Origin: an uncultured Bacteroidota bacterium
Lineage (GTDB): Bacteria; Bacteroidota; Bacteroidia; Flavobacteriales; UA16
Reading direction: 5' to 3'
Assembly: GCA_902578505.1 (NCBI GenBank)
Contig: CACHDD010000035.1
Coordinates: 1 to 10,136, forward strand
Length of the DNA stretch: 10,136 nucleotides
Positions 1-8,028 of the stretch are shown here, one piece after another. Position 1 is the stretch's first letter, and the number at the start of each line of letters is the position of its first letter. The position numbers and the translations under genes were made by a program. Below the pieces are notes generated by a model. The model worked only from the letters and a program-made list of their open reading frames with translations. It made no database searches and was not told the origin of the DNA.

Positions 1-2
1 TG

Positions 3-1007
3 AATTCACAACTTGAGCGCTTTAGAAATGAAGTGATCAAGTATAAAGACCATCCAGCGCTTTTGATTTGGTGTGTAGGTAACGAGTACGAACTAAATTA
101 TTCTAATGAAAAGGTTTGGGGTGCAGTAAATGACATTGCTAAAATGATTCAAATTGAAGATCCATATCACCCAGTAGCAACTGTCACAGCGGGAACCAAT
201 TCTGATAAACTAAAGTTTGTAATGGATGAATTGACGGACATTGATATATACGGGATCAATACTTATGCGGATATTGTTAATGTAAAAAGTGTTCTTGATA
301 AAGGTGGGTATGACAAACCTTACATGATTACTGAGTGGGGTCCAACTGGTCATTGGGAAATAGAAAAAACAATTTGGGGATCTTCTATTGAACAAAATAG
401 TACTGAAAAGGCAGCTTCGTACCTTGATAGATATTCTGAAAACATTGGTCCATACAAATCAACTTGCATTGGCTCATTTGCTTTTTTATGGGGCCAAAAA
501 CAAGAGTATACAAGTACATGGTATGGTTTATTTGGTGAAAATGGGATGCCAACAGAAGCTGTAGATGTTTTACAATATTGTTGGACAAATGATTATCCTG
601 AAAACAGAGCTCCATCAATTGAAAAAATATTATTTAACAAATCAAAAGACATTAAAAATTTGATTTTAGCTCCAGCAACATCTTATGATGTTGAAGTTAT
701 TGCAAATGATTTGAATGGAGATGTTTTAAATTTTAAATGGGAGTTGTATCCCGAAAGTACAGATTTAAAAACCGGGGGAGATGTTGAGGGTAAACCACCA
801 ATTATTCCAGGTAAAATCAAGGGGGTCAATTCTTCCGATATAAAATTAAAAACTCCAAAAAATGAAGGCAGATACAGGTTGTTTGTATTTATAGATGACG
901 GAGAAAAATTGGCTTATGCCAATATCCCATTTTATGTTGATACATCATTAGACTCAAAGCAATCAATAACTTTGAAAAAACAAAAATTAAAGCCTTATGA
1001 ATATTAA
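3..1007 (+). CDS. Clan GH-A glycoside hydrolase (GH2-like TIM barrel), C-terminal part, 5'-truncated by the window edge
   Basis: The frame is open from base 3, so the GTG at 33 is an internal Val codon and the true start lies upstream; 334 residues are visible. The text 'YKDHPALLIWCVGNE' matches the strand-4 motif of GH2/clan GH-A enzymes, with the Asn-Glu acid/base pair at 81-86. 'MITEWG' supplies the likely nucleophile Glu at 333-335. The barrel seems to end near base 590. From about 603 ('NRAPSIEKILFN') to about 940 there is an Ig/fibronectin-like domain with 'ANDLNGD' and 'ESTDLKTGGD'. Both catalytic Glu are present, so a retaining beta-glycosidase is likely, but the substrate cannot be read. 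It overlaps the next gene by 11 bases, which suggests translational coupling. GH5-type or other clan A families are alternatives because the N-terminal domains are missing. No T9SS tail is seen. Confidence 0.8.
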   Translation, partial: NSQLERFRNEVIKYKDHPALLIWCVGNEYELNYSNEKVWGAVNDIAKMIQIEDPYHPVATVTAGTNSDKLKFVMDELTDIDIYGINTYADIVNVKSVLDKGGYDKPYMITEWGPTGHWEIEKTIWGSSIEQNSTEKAASYLDRYSENIGPYKSTCIGSFAFLWGQKQEYTSTWYGLFGENGMPTEAVDVLQYCWTNDYPENRAPSIEKILFNKSKDIKNLILAPATSYDVEVIANDLNGDVLNFKWELYPESTDLKTGGDVEGKPPIIPGKIKGVNSSDIKLKTPKNEGRYRLFVFIDDGEKLAYANIPFYVDTSLDSKQSITLKKQKLKPYEY

Positions 1008-2862
1008 AATCATAGCCTTTTTTTCTTGTGTTCTTTTAATAAATAGTCTAAGTGCTCAGTCTTATTCTGACTCTTTGATGTTTAAACCTTCAAATGGAGG
1101 CCTGTACCCAAAAAACTATGAATACGGTCTATCAAATATTTCTATTTCTGGTTTTTATCGATTCCTAGCTTGCTACACATCAATGGACCCATCTGTAACA
1201 CATTATCCTGTCATGGACTCTGTGTTTAATAGAGTATTTATTGGTGATGATAGTCAACTTCCTCAGTTAAGTTTAAATATAGGAGTAAGCCCAAATAAAA
1301 ACACATCAATTTCAACAGACCTGTATTTATGGCAACAAATGACCGGAAGTGAAAATGATGATTTTGTAAAAGGATTATTGTTAGGGGTTAACTTATACGG
1401 AACTCATTCTACAGATTATGGAACATTTGGTGTAAAAACAGGAGGTATTCATTGGCATAAACAAAGTCCATTAACATTTGCAGCAAATACAGGATACAAT
1501 AGATTTAGCCTTTTTGAAAGAAATCCGTGGGATCCAAATACTTCAAATATTTATGATAGATATGATGAATTCTACAAAAATGGAGCTTTAACACAAGATG
1601 AAAGATGGGGGCAGCAAGCCTTTCAAGGATTAATAGTCGATGCAAGCGATCTACCATCAGGATATTCGGGCTCATTTATGCATGGAAAGTCACAACTCAA
1701 CGGTGGTTCTTCTATAATTCCAAATCATTTGACTGGTGGAAGGATACAAAAAAGCTTTACAAGAAGTTTCATCAGTATAAATGGAATACACAATCAAACA
1801 TATACAGACGAGAGCACAACAGGCTTACTAGGATTTAATCTATTTACAACAGAGTTTGAGTTTAGATCAAAAAAGAATGTTACGCTATATGGTGAAATCG
1901 GTAAGGGTAATTATTTCTCTCCAAATTATGATGCAGGATGGGGAAATGCATTGGATATAAAATTAAATTTCAATAAAACTCGATTTTATAAGTTTCCATT
2001 AGAGTTAAGGTATTTCAGTATAAGTCCAAACGTCATTAATAATAATGGAATTTTTTGGAACACTTCCATTTTAGAATACTCTCAAGACAATTCACAACTT
2101 GACCCTGGCCAAGCTCCTATCCTTTTTCCTTTTGCAAGTTCATTGACGCAAATAGGCCAGATGACCAACAATCGAAGAGGATTGATTTTAAATACTGATT
2201 TAAATTTTAAAAACACAAAGCTTACGATTGGATATAGTGCGGCTAAAGAAATTGATGCCATATCAAATCAAATAACATATGGACATCCTTCCAATTCATT
2301 ACAACTTTCTAGATTTTGGAGATGGGGATTCCCTACTAATGTTGGGCCGTATGAAAACATAAATAAAGTTTATAGATCTGTGTTTGAGACAATGGATATT
2401 GATGATCCAGATGGGATATCAGCAAAAGGATTTAATTCATTAGAAATAAGTTGTAAAATTAAAACACAGATTAACGATAGAAAACTTATGCTATTCTATC
2501 TAGGTGGATTTCATAGTATTCAAAGAGACTTTCATTTTCTTCCAACTTATGATAGTACTGCATACTTACAGAGTTACAACCATCAGCTTGATGCATACTA
2601 TGCTTTAACTAATAAATTAACCTTGTGTGGATACTATGGTTACGATATAATTAAGGGGGGTATGAATACCGAAACCAATGAAGTATCGGGTGGCTATAAA
2701 GACCAGGAAGGCAAAAGTTTTGCTCTAGGTCTTGATATTCAACTTGAAAGAAATACAGGTCTTTATATAAGACATAGATGGATGGATTATATCGATCATA
2801 ATTTCGCTCTTGATAGATATAAAGGCACAGAAACAACAGTAGAACTCAAAATATTTTTCTGA
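997..2862 (+). CDS. Outer-membrane beta-barrel protein, 621 aa, unrecognised family
   Basis: I do not recognise a named family. Residues 1-20 form a signal peptide (basic start, hydrophobic core, 'SLSAQ' cleavage region). The rest is rich in alternating aromatic and polar strands separated by Asn/Asp/Gly turns, such as 'NKNTSISTDLYLWQQ', 'KLTIGYSAAKEI' and 'KLTLCGYYGYDII'. It ends in 'VELKIFF', a final strand with terminal Phe typical of Omp85/BAM-assembled barrels. There is no TonB box, plug domain or SusC-like signature, and the length is well below SusC. It starts inside the end of the glycosidase gene and is followed after 1 base by a second barrel gene. The role is inferred: a porin or channel for the glycan acted on by its operon partners. 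A Wzi- or AlgE-like function is possible but is not shown by sequence. Confidence 0.8.
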   Translation: MNIKIIAFFSCVLLINSLSAQSYSDSLMFKPSNGGLYPKNYEYGLSNISISGFYRFLACYTSMDPSVTHYPVMDSVFNRVFIGDDSQLPQLSLNIGVSPNKNTSISTDLYLWQQMTGSENDDFVKGLLLGVNLYGTHSTDYGTFGVKTGGIHWHKQSPLTFAANTGYNRFSLFERNPWDPNTSNIYDRYDEFYKNGALTQDERWGQQAFQGLIVDASDLPSGYSGSFMHGKSQLNGGSSIIPNHLTGGRIQKSFTRSFISINGIHNQTYTDESTTGLLGFNLFTTEFEFRSKKNVTLYGEIGKGNYFSPNYDAGWGNALDIKLNFNKTRFYKFPLELRYFSISPNVINNNGIFWNTSILEYSQDNSQLDPGQAPILFPFASSLTQIGQMTNNRRGLILNTDLNFKNTKLTIGYSAAKEIDAISNQITYGHPSNSLQLSRFWRWGFPTNVGPYENINKVYRSVFETMDIDDPDGISAKGFNSLEISCKIKTQINDRKLMLFYLGGFHSIQRDFHFLPTYDSTAYLQSYNHQLDAYYALTNKLTLCGYYGYDIIKGGMNTETNEVSGGYKDQEGKSFALGLDIQLERNTGLYIRHRWMDYIDHNFALDRYKGTETTVELKIFF

Positions 2863-2863
2863 T

Positions 2864-4543
2864 ATGAGATATTTTTTAATAATTCTTTTTTCATTATACA
2901 GTTCTGGTTTTGCATTTTCTCAGAATGGAAAAAAAGTTCAGTTTGTTGGTGGATCTAGATCATTAAATACACTTGCAGAATTAGATTCTGCATCAATTCC
3001 AAAACGATCAGGTGGATATGCTTTACTTGATTTAGGAATTAAGATTAATCCCAACTCAAATACTGAGGTGATGGGTATGTTTAGGATAAATAATGAGTAT
3101 GGCGGATTTTGGGGTGGAGGAGTGAATTTTGATGTTAGACAATTATATGTTAGAGGAGTTGCAAACGATATTTTCAGATATCAACTTGGCAACATAGACT
3201 ATAAACTAACTCCTTATACATTTTACAATCATAATCAAGACATACTTACATCTTCTATTGGAACACTTGGAATAAGAGAAGATGTTTTTAATTATGAAAC
3301 GTTTTATAGTGACAATACATGGAGGCAACAAGGAGCTTCTTTAAACTTTGGTATAGAGTTACCTAAATTAATTAAAGACATAGAAGTAAATAGCTTTATT
3401 TCTAGGCTAAACAGATCGGATTTTAATTTTGTACCAGATAGGTTTTTTGGTGGTGGAAATGCTGTTATTAACATAGACGACACTTTAGAAATTGGGTTAA
3501 ATCACGTTTCTATTTTTGATTTGGTAGGAACAGCAAAAACAGATAATATTTATAACAATAATGTAAGCTCTTTAACTTTTGATTACAGTTTGGTAAAAAA
3601 CAATTTTGCTTATGGAATTAGTGGTGAATACGGTATTAGTTCTTTATCACAGAGTGAATCTCCAGAAGATTCTTTAACTGATTTTTTCTTACATGTAAGA
3701 GGTTACCTGAATTTTACTTCAGGCCTCGAATTGTTTATTGGAATTTTAGATAATGGTGCAGATTACAGAAGTTTTGGAGCTCAATCAAGAAGAGTTTCTT
3801 TTGATCAAGAAAACAACTTCTTTAATAGATATATGTCAACTGAAGTGCTAAGGCCCGTATCATTATTTGATATGTATAATGACCCACAATTATACAATCA
3901 GGGAATATCAGTTGGATTAATGGATAACAATCCAATTGTAAGTTCAGTACTTCCATATGGAATTGCATCATTTAATAGACAGGGTGGGTATTTTGGAATA
4001 CAATATGATGACCCTAAAGAATTGTTTGATTTTAATAGTAGAGTGTTCCTGCTCTCTGAGTCAAGAGGACAAGGAACACTAGCTCTAAAATCGTTTTTCA
4101 TGAGTGAGTTGGTTGCAACTTTGCATGCAGAGAAACTATGGAAAGGGAAGAAGGAGTTTAATATCCAGTTATCACACAATTTTCAAGAAACCACTCGAGA
4201 AGGAGAGTTTGACTTTGAATCAGTAGACTTCACTACTAAACAACTAAACATAGGTATGGAATATGAAGTGTTTAAGGATGTTTACCTCATGGGTAATTAT
4301 CTCAAGTTAAATGCATCTGGAAATGATCAAATGCCAATTAGAAATACTGAAGATGAAATCATGAATTATGAGAATTTCTCAGTTGATGGTCAAGAGTCTT
4401 TGATTTCATCAGGACTTAAAATTTCTTTTTCTAAGAAATCTTATATAGCAATTATTCATGATAGATACAAGTATCGATTCAGTCAGATTTCACATGAATA
4501 TGCCTTTAATCAATCATCTGTTATTTATATCTTAAAATTTTAA
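2864..4543 (+). CDS. Second outer-membrane beta-barrel protein, 559 aa, unrecognised family
   Basis: Residues 1-20 are a signal peptide ending 'SGFAFSQ'. The mature part consists of repeated amphipathic strands: 'GYALLDLGIKINPNSNTEV', 'FRYQLGNIDYKLTPYTFYN', 'LNIGMEYEVFKDVYLMGNY', and the terminal strand 'SSVIYILKF' ending in Phe. This is the expected layout of a large outer-membrane barrel. There is no plug domain or TonB box. It is not obviously a duplicate of the preceding barrel by eye. The gene sits 1 base after the upstream stop and 3 bases before the lipoprotein gene, so co-expression and probably a shared complex are likely. The family is unknown to me; a porin-like channel or a barrel scaffold for the neighbouring lipoprotein are both possible. 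Confidence 0.8.
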   Translation: MRYFLIILFSLYSSGFAFSQNGKKVQFVGGSRSLNTLAELDSASIPKRSGGYALLDLGIKINPNSNTEVMGMFRINNEYGGFWGGGVNFDVRQLYVRGVANDIFRYQLGNIDYKLTPYTFYNHNQDILTSSIGTLGIREDVFNYETFYSDNTWRQQGASLNFGIELPKLIKDIEVNSFISRLNRSDFNFVPDRFFGGGNAVINIDDTLEIGLNHVSIFDLVGTAKTDNIYNNNVSSLTFDYSLVKNNFAYGISGEYGISSLSQSESPEDSLTDFFLHVRGYLNFTSGLELFIGILDNGADYRSFGAQSRRVSFDQENNFFNRYMSTEVLRPVSLFDMYNDPQLYNQGISVGLMDNNPIVSSVLPYGIASFNRQGGYFGIQYDDPKELFDFNSRVFLLSESRGQGTLALKSFFMSELVATLHAEKLWKGKKEFNIQLSHNFQETTREGEFDFESVDFTTKQLNIGMEYEVFKDVYLMGNYLKLNASGNDQMPIRNTEDEIMNYENFSVDGQESLISSGLKISFSKKSYIAIIHDRYKYRFSQISHEYAFNQSSVIYILKF

Positions 4544-4546
4544 GTA

Positions 4547-5566
4547 ATGAAAAAATTAATATACCTAACATTAATTTTTAGTGTAATAATTTCTTCTTGT
4601 AGAAAGCCTGATGAATTTTCCGATGGTCCAGACTTGTATGATGTTTATGGCCCTTTTGAAATTATTACACCTTTAGAAGCAAGCCAAATAAATGTTGATT
4701 TCGCAGCAGGAGAAACTGTATTCTTTAATTGTGGGTTGAGTAAAGTTGTTGATTGGCAGTTAAAAATTACGGGGTCAAATAGTGGTGCAGAGAAAATCAT
4801 TAATGGTACAAGTAAATATCTAAATGAAGAAGTGGCGCTGTGGGATGGAACAACAACAAGTCTTCCGATCTTCAGCCGTTACGAAAACTGTAATGTTGAG
4901 TTATCGTTTTTAACAGATGAGACTGATACAATACTATCTACGAGTGTATATGTCTTAGAACCCAAACTAAATGCTGGCTTCGTAATTACTGATTTCGAAG
5001 CTGGCTGGGATCCAAATTGGTCAACGTTTGTTCAATCTGGAACATCTATGGCCTTTGGCATAAGGCCAGTCGATCCAAATATAGAAGCAGACCCAGCTAA
5101 AGCCCCACAACTTGCTCGATACTACAACATGGCAGGAGCTGTTGATTGGGACTGGTTAACGGGAATGATTGATTTTAATGCATCAGCATTTGGGGAGACT
5201 GTAATGCCATTGTCTAGTAATGGTGATAATCTATACTTTAATGCTTTCGTGTATGGAGATCCACTTTATCCAAATAGTAGAGTTTTATTTAGATTCGATG
5301 AAGATGAAAATATAGATGGCACATTTGATGTAACTAGCGAAGATTCATTTGGATATGAAATAATTATTGACTGGTCAGGTTGGAGGCATATAAGCGTAAA
5401 ATATTCTGATATTTTAAGTGCGAATAATTCAAGTGGCGGAGGAGTTCACAATCCTGATAAATTAAATCGTGTAAGTGTCTTACATCTAGCTGATCCAAAC
5501 TCTGGGTATGCTCACTCTGCAATCGACTATTTAATATTTACTGAAAATGAACCTCTGCGTCCATAA
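4547..5566 (+). CDS. Surface or periplasmic lipoprotein with carbohydrate-binding-like jelly-roll domain
   Basis: The N-terminus has a lipoprotein signal with lipobox 'ISSC', Cys18 being the lipidated residue. Residues about 30-140 look like an Ig-like beta domain ('PFEIITPLEASQINVDFAAG', 'VELSFLTDE'). Residues about 146-333 resemble a galactose-binding-like jelly roll, with the entry 'VITDFEAGW', the core strands 'LYFNAFVYGD' and 'VLFRFDEDEN', and the closing pattern 'GWRHISVKYSDI ... NRVSVLHLADP ... AIDYLIF'. This matches the order of CIA30/CBM11-like folds. Many exposed Trp and Tyr residues suit sugar stacking. It is not SusD-like: there are no TPR helices. The gene lies 3 bases after a barrel gene and overlaps the next gene by 20 bases. 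A role as a glycan-binding lipoprotein associated with the barrels is inference. Confidence 0.78.
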   Translation: MKKLIYLTLIFSVIISSCRKPDEFSDGPDLYDVYGPFEIITPLEASQINVDFAAGETVFFNCGLSKVVDWQLKITGSNSGAEKIINGTSKYLNEEVALWDGTTTSLPIFSRYENCNVELSFLTDETDTILSTSVYVLEPKLNAGFVITDFEAGWDPNWSTFVQSGTSMAFGIRPVDPNIEADPAKAPQLARYYNMAGAVDWDWLTGMIDFNASAFGETVMPLSSNGDNLYFNAFVYGDPLYPNSRVLFRFDEDENIDGTFDVTSEDSFGYEIIIDWSGWRHISVKYSDILSANNSSGGGVHNPDKLNRVSVLHLADPNSGYAHSAIDYLIFTENEPLRP

Positions 5567-6794
5567 AACATTTTCATTTCTATTAGTAATCTTAATTACT
5601 TTATGTTCATTCGCACAGGATACATTGCGGATAGATGAAGCAGTTATAAAATCTAAAAAATTACAACTCAAGAAAAAGGGGTTGTACGATGGTGAGTATG
5701 TTGAAGATTATAGTATCAGAGGATTTACCCAAGACGTTCTATTTGAAAATGAATTACTGGATTTTTGGGCAACAGAAGATTTAAAATGTATAGATGCTCA
5801 AACCTTAAATTACGGGAAAGAGAATGTATTAAACATTAAATGGAATAAAGATCAGGATGGTTGTGATTGGGTTGGTATTGGTATAGGTTGGGATGGTTGG
5901 AAAAGTAAAGACTTTGCATATGTAGTAGATACATTAGCTTTAGAATTAGTTGTAAGATCAACAGGTGAAAACTTCACAAATATTCCTTGGGCTTTTTGCT
6001 TTGAAGATTATAAAGGATCGCAAGCATGGTTAGGGTATAATACCTCTTTCCTGAAAGGAGATGTTATATCAAAAGAATGGACTCAAGTAGTTTTACCTCT
6101 TTCTCTTTTTCCATTTGATGAATTTGATACCGATGCTGCCAACATCAAGCAGTTGTTAGTACAACTTTTTTCTGAAGGTGAAATTGAAATTCTGTCAGTC
6201 AAACTTGTGCCTTTTGCAGGAAAGCTTAAAAATGAATTTTTAGCAAAAAAACAATCAATAATTATTGATGGAGATTTCTCAGATTGGGAAAGTAGTTTTG
6301 AGCTATTCAATGGTCAACAATTTTGCGTTTCATATTCTGACGAATATTTATATTTAGCATACATAATTAATGATAGCACTCCTTTGCAAAACACTAAAAT
6401 TGAAGGAGAGCTTTGGAATGGAGACGCAGTTGAATTTGCGTTTTCAACTAACCCAAATGCCAATGATAAAAGAAGCTTCCTTTTGTTAAGCGATCAGCAC
6501 ATTGGAATTAATTGTGGTGATTCGCCATATGTATGGGACTTTAAAAGAAGTCAATTGATTCCTAATTCTAAACTTGAGATCATAGAGGTTAATACAGGAT
6601 ACATAGTTGAATCTTCTATTCCTTTAAATTATTTTAAAAATTTCGAATTTAGGTCAGGAATAAATTTAGACATGGAGGTGGCAATTGACTTAGGAAATAA
6701 CGAAACTCGACATAATCAAATTCGCTGGAACAGTAACAATAAAGATGGATTTCATCAAAACCCGTCAATGTGGGGGAACTTGCTTATTCAGTAA
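5547..6794 (+). CDS. Exported two-domain carbohydrate-binding protein (CIA30/CBM11-like plus CBM9-like)
   Basis: The start at 5547 overlaps the lipoprotein gene by 20 bases and is the start that gives a good signal peptide (residues 1-23, 'LITLCSFAQ'). Residues about 65-225 form a jelly-roll domain with the CIA30/CBM11-like pattern 'EWTQVVLPLSLF ... IKQLLVQLF ... IEILSVKLVPF'. Residues about 237-415 resemble family 9 carbohydrate-binding modules: 'IIDGDFSDW', 'DEYLYLAYIIND', 'ELWNGDAVEFAFS', then 'GYIVESSIPLNYF' and a C-terminal 'IRWNSNNKDGFHQNPSMWG'. No catalytic domain, lipobox or T9SS tail is visible, so it probably stays periplasmic or attaches to the barrel/lipoprotein complex. The CBM9 assignment is by motif recognition. 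CBM9-like modules also occur in non-binding contexts, so sugar specificity is unknown. Confidence 0.78.
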   Translation: MNLCVHKTFSFLLVILITLCSFAQDTLRIDEAVIKSKKLQLKKKGLYDGEYVEDYSIRGFTQDVLFENELLDFWATEDLKCIDAQTLNYGKENVLNIKWNKDQDGCDWVGIGIGWDGWKSKDFAYVVDTLALELVVRSTGENFTNIPWAFCFEDYKGSQAWLGYNTSFLKGDVISKEWTQVVLPLSLFPFDEFDTDAANIKQLLVQLFSEGEIEILSVKLVPFAGKLKNEFLAKKQSIIIDGDFSDWESSFELFNGQQFCVSYSDEYLYLAYIINDSTPLQNTKIEGELWNGDAVEFAFSTNPNANDKRSFLLLSDQHIGINCGDSPYVWDFKRSQLIPNSKLEIIEVNTGYIVESSIPLNYFKNFEFRSGINLDMEVAIDLGNNETRHNQIRWNSNNKDGFHQNPSMWGNLLIQ

Positions 6795-6796
6795 GA

Positions 6797-7798
6797 TTAT
6801 ATTTTCATAAATGATTCTCTGGCTATTTGCCCATTTGTCATTGACACGTATATAATATACAATCCCGAATCAAATCTGGATGCATCAACCAATGATGTGT
6901 TTTGAGCTTCAAAAACTACTCTTCCAGATAGGTCAACCACTTTGTATTCTTTGACTTTTTGATTAGAAGTTATCTGTGCAATATCATTTATTGGATTAGG
7001 TTGAATTGAAATCTTTACAAGATCCAAATCGTCTACCTTTGAAACATCTTGGTAAACTCTAACATAATCTACATACATGTTAGCAGGGAAAACAGTTTCA
7101 TCATTTGGTGATCCAGGCCAAACTCCCCCTACAGCTAAATTTAAAAGAAAAAAGAAAGGGTTGTGGAATTCTTCTTTAGAAATTGCACTAGGTCCAATAT
7201 CTGTTGAATAGTAAGTATTCCCATTTAATGACCAAATAATATGATTTGGAGTCCATTCGATACTATATACATTGAATTGTTCAGCTGCACAAATTGTTGA
7301 TCCTCCTTGGTAAACATGTCCATTATTGTTGTAATGATGAGTTCCATGAATTACAGGATCTAAATTAACGTGCTCCATAATGTCAATTTCACCACATTGT
7401 GGCCAGCTTACTTGATCGATATTAGCCCCTAACATCCAAAATGCTGGCCATAGTCCTTGACCAACAGGTACACTTATTCGAGCATGAACCTTCCCATATT
7501 GAAAATCATATCGATCTTTAGTTTTTATCCTAGTAGAAGTGTAGTTAGCATTTGCATATTGCTCCTCTTGAGCAGTGATATTCAGCATTCCATCTTGAAC
7601 TTTGATATTAGATGAATTAGAAGTATAGTATTGTAACTCATTATTACCCCAACCCCAAGATCCTTGTCCAATATCGAACGTCCATTTTTCTTGGTCTAAT
7701 TCTTCACCGTCAAATTCGTCTGACCAAACGAGTTCGTATTGGGAATAAACAAAAGATTGAAAAACTGCAAACGTGATAAATAAAAACTGTTTTATCAT
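6797..7798 (-). CDS. Secreted GH16 endo-beta-1,3-glucanase (laminarinase type) with T9SS sorting domain
   Basis: Hydrolyses internal bonds of beta-glucans outside the cell; the active-site type favours laminarin or a mixed-linked beta-glucan. Residues 1-19 are a signal peptide. Residues about 21-250 are the GH16 beta-sandwich: 'LVWSDEFDGEELDQEKWT', 'GNNELQYYT', 'YGKVHARISVPVGQGLWPAFWMLG', then the catalytic 'GEIDIMEH' with nucleophile Glu137, Asp139 and acid/base Glu142. This is the bulged EXDXXE form of laminarinases rather than the EXDXE form of lichenases. 'FFFLLNLAVGGVWPG' and 'MYVDYVRVYQ' close the fold. Residues about 262-333 ('ISIQPNPIND ... LSGRVVF ... SGLYIIYV') are a type A T9SS sorting domain. 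It carries no binding module of its own. It lies 2 bases downstream of the repeat gene and converges on the plus-strand operon. Confidence 0.93.
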   Translation of the reverse strand: MIKQFLFITFAVFQSFVYSQYELVWSDEFDGEELDQEKWTFDIGQGSWGWGNNELQYYTSNSSNIKVQDGMLNITAQEEQYANANYTSTRIKTKDRYDFQYGKVHARISVPVGQGLWPAFWMLGANIDQVSWPQCGEIDIMEHVNLDPVIHGTHHYNNNGHVYQGGSTICAAEQFNVYSIEWTPNHIIWSLNGNTYYSTDIGPSAISKEEFHNPFFFLLNLAVGGVWPGSPNDETVFPANMYVDYVRVYQDVSKVDDLDLVKISIQPNPINDIAQITSNQKVKEYKVVDLSGRVVFEAQNTSLVDASRFDSGLYIIYVSMTNGQIARESFMKI

Positions 7799-7800
7799 AT

Positions 7801-8028
7801 TTACTCTTTTACAAATGGAACTTGACCCATGTTACCTTCGGCTTGTATAACAAGAAAATAGAATCCTGGCATAAGTAGAGAAACATCAATAGAATTGTTG
7901 TTTGTGCCAACTGCAATTTTTTGGCCTAGAGAAGAAAAAATAGAGTAGTCAAAGTTTGATGGTGCATCTATAATAGTTATATGATCAGATGATGGATTAG
8001 GATAAATGCCAAACTGCAAATTCACTTC
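7801..8028 (-). other. T9SS sorting domain of the repeat protein
   Basis: About 75 C-terminal residues with 'FGIYPNPSSDHITI', 'YSIFSSLGQKIAVG', 'IDVSLLMPGFYFLVIQ' and a final 'VPFVKE'. This is the usual type A order (PNP, SLGQ, PGFY, basic end). It directs export through T9SS and usually surface attachment or release. Confidence 0.88.

Noticed and set aside
33..35. GTG start of the first gene at 33
   Set aside because: The frame is open upstream to base 3 with 'LERFRNEV' leading directly into the conserved 'YKDHPALL' motif, so the GTG is an internal Val.
3898..4179. Minus-strand frame of 93 codons inside the second barrel gene
   Set aside because: The plus-strand frame is long and shows a full signal peptide and barrel pattern; the antisense frame has no recognisable feature.
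997..4543. SusC-type TonB-dependent transporter
   Set aside because: Both proteins are about 560-620 residues, with no carboxypeptidase-like N-terminal domain, plug domain or TonB box; SusC proteins are about 1000 residues.
4547..5566. SusD-like glycan-binding lipoprotein
   Set aside because: Apart from the lipobox it is all-beta in appearance and short (339 residues), without the helical TPR core of SusD.
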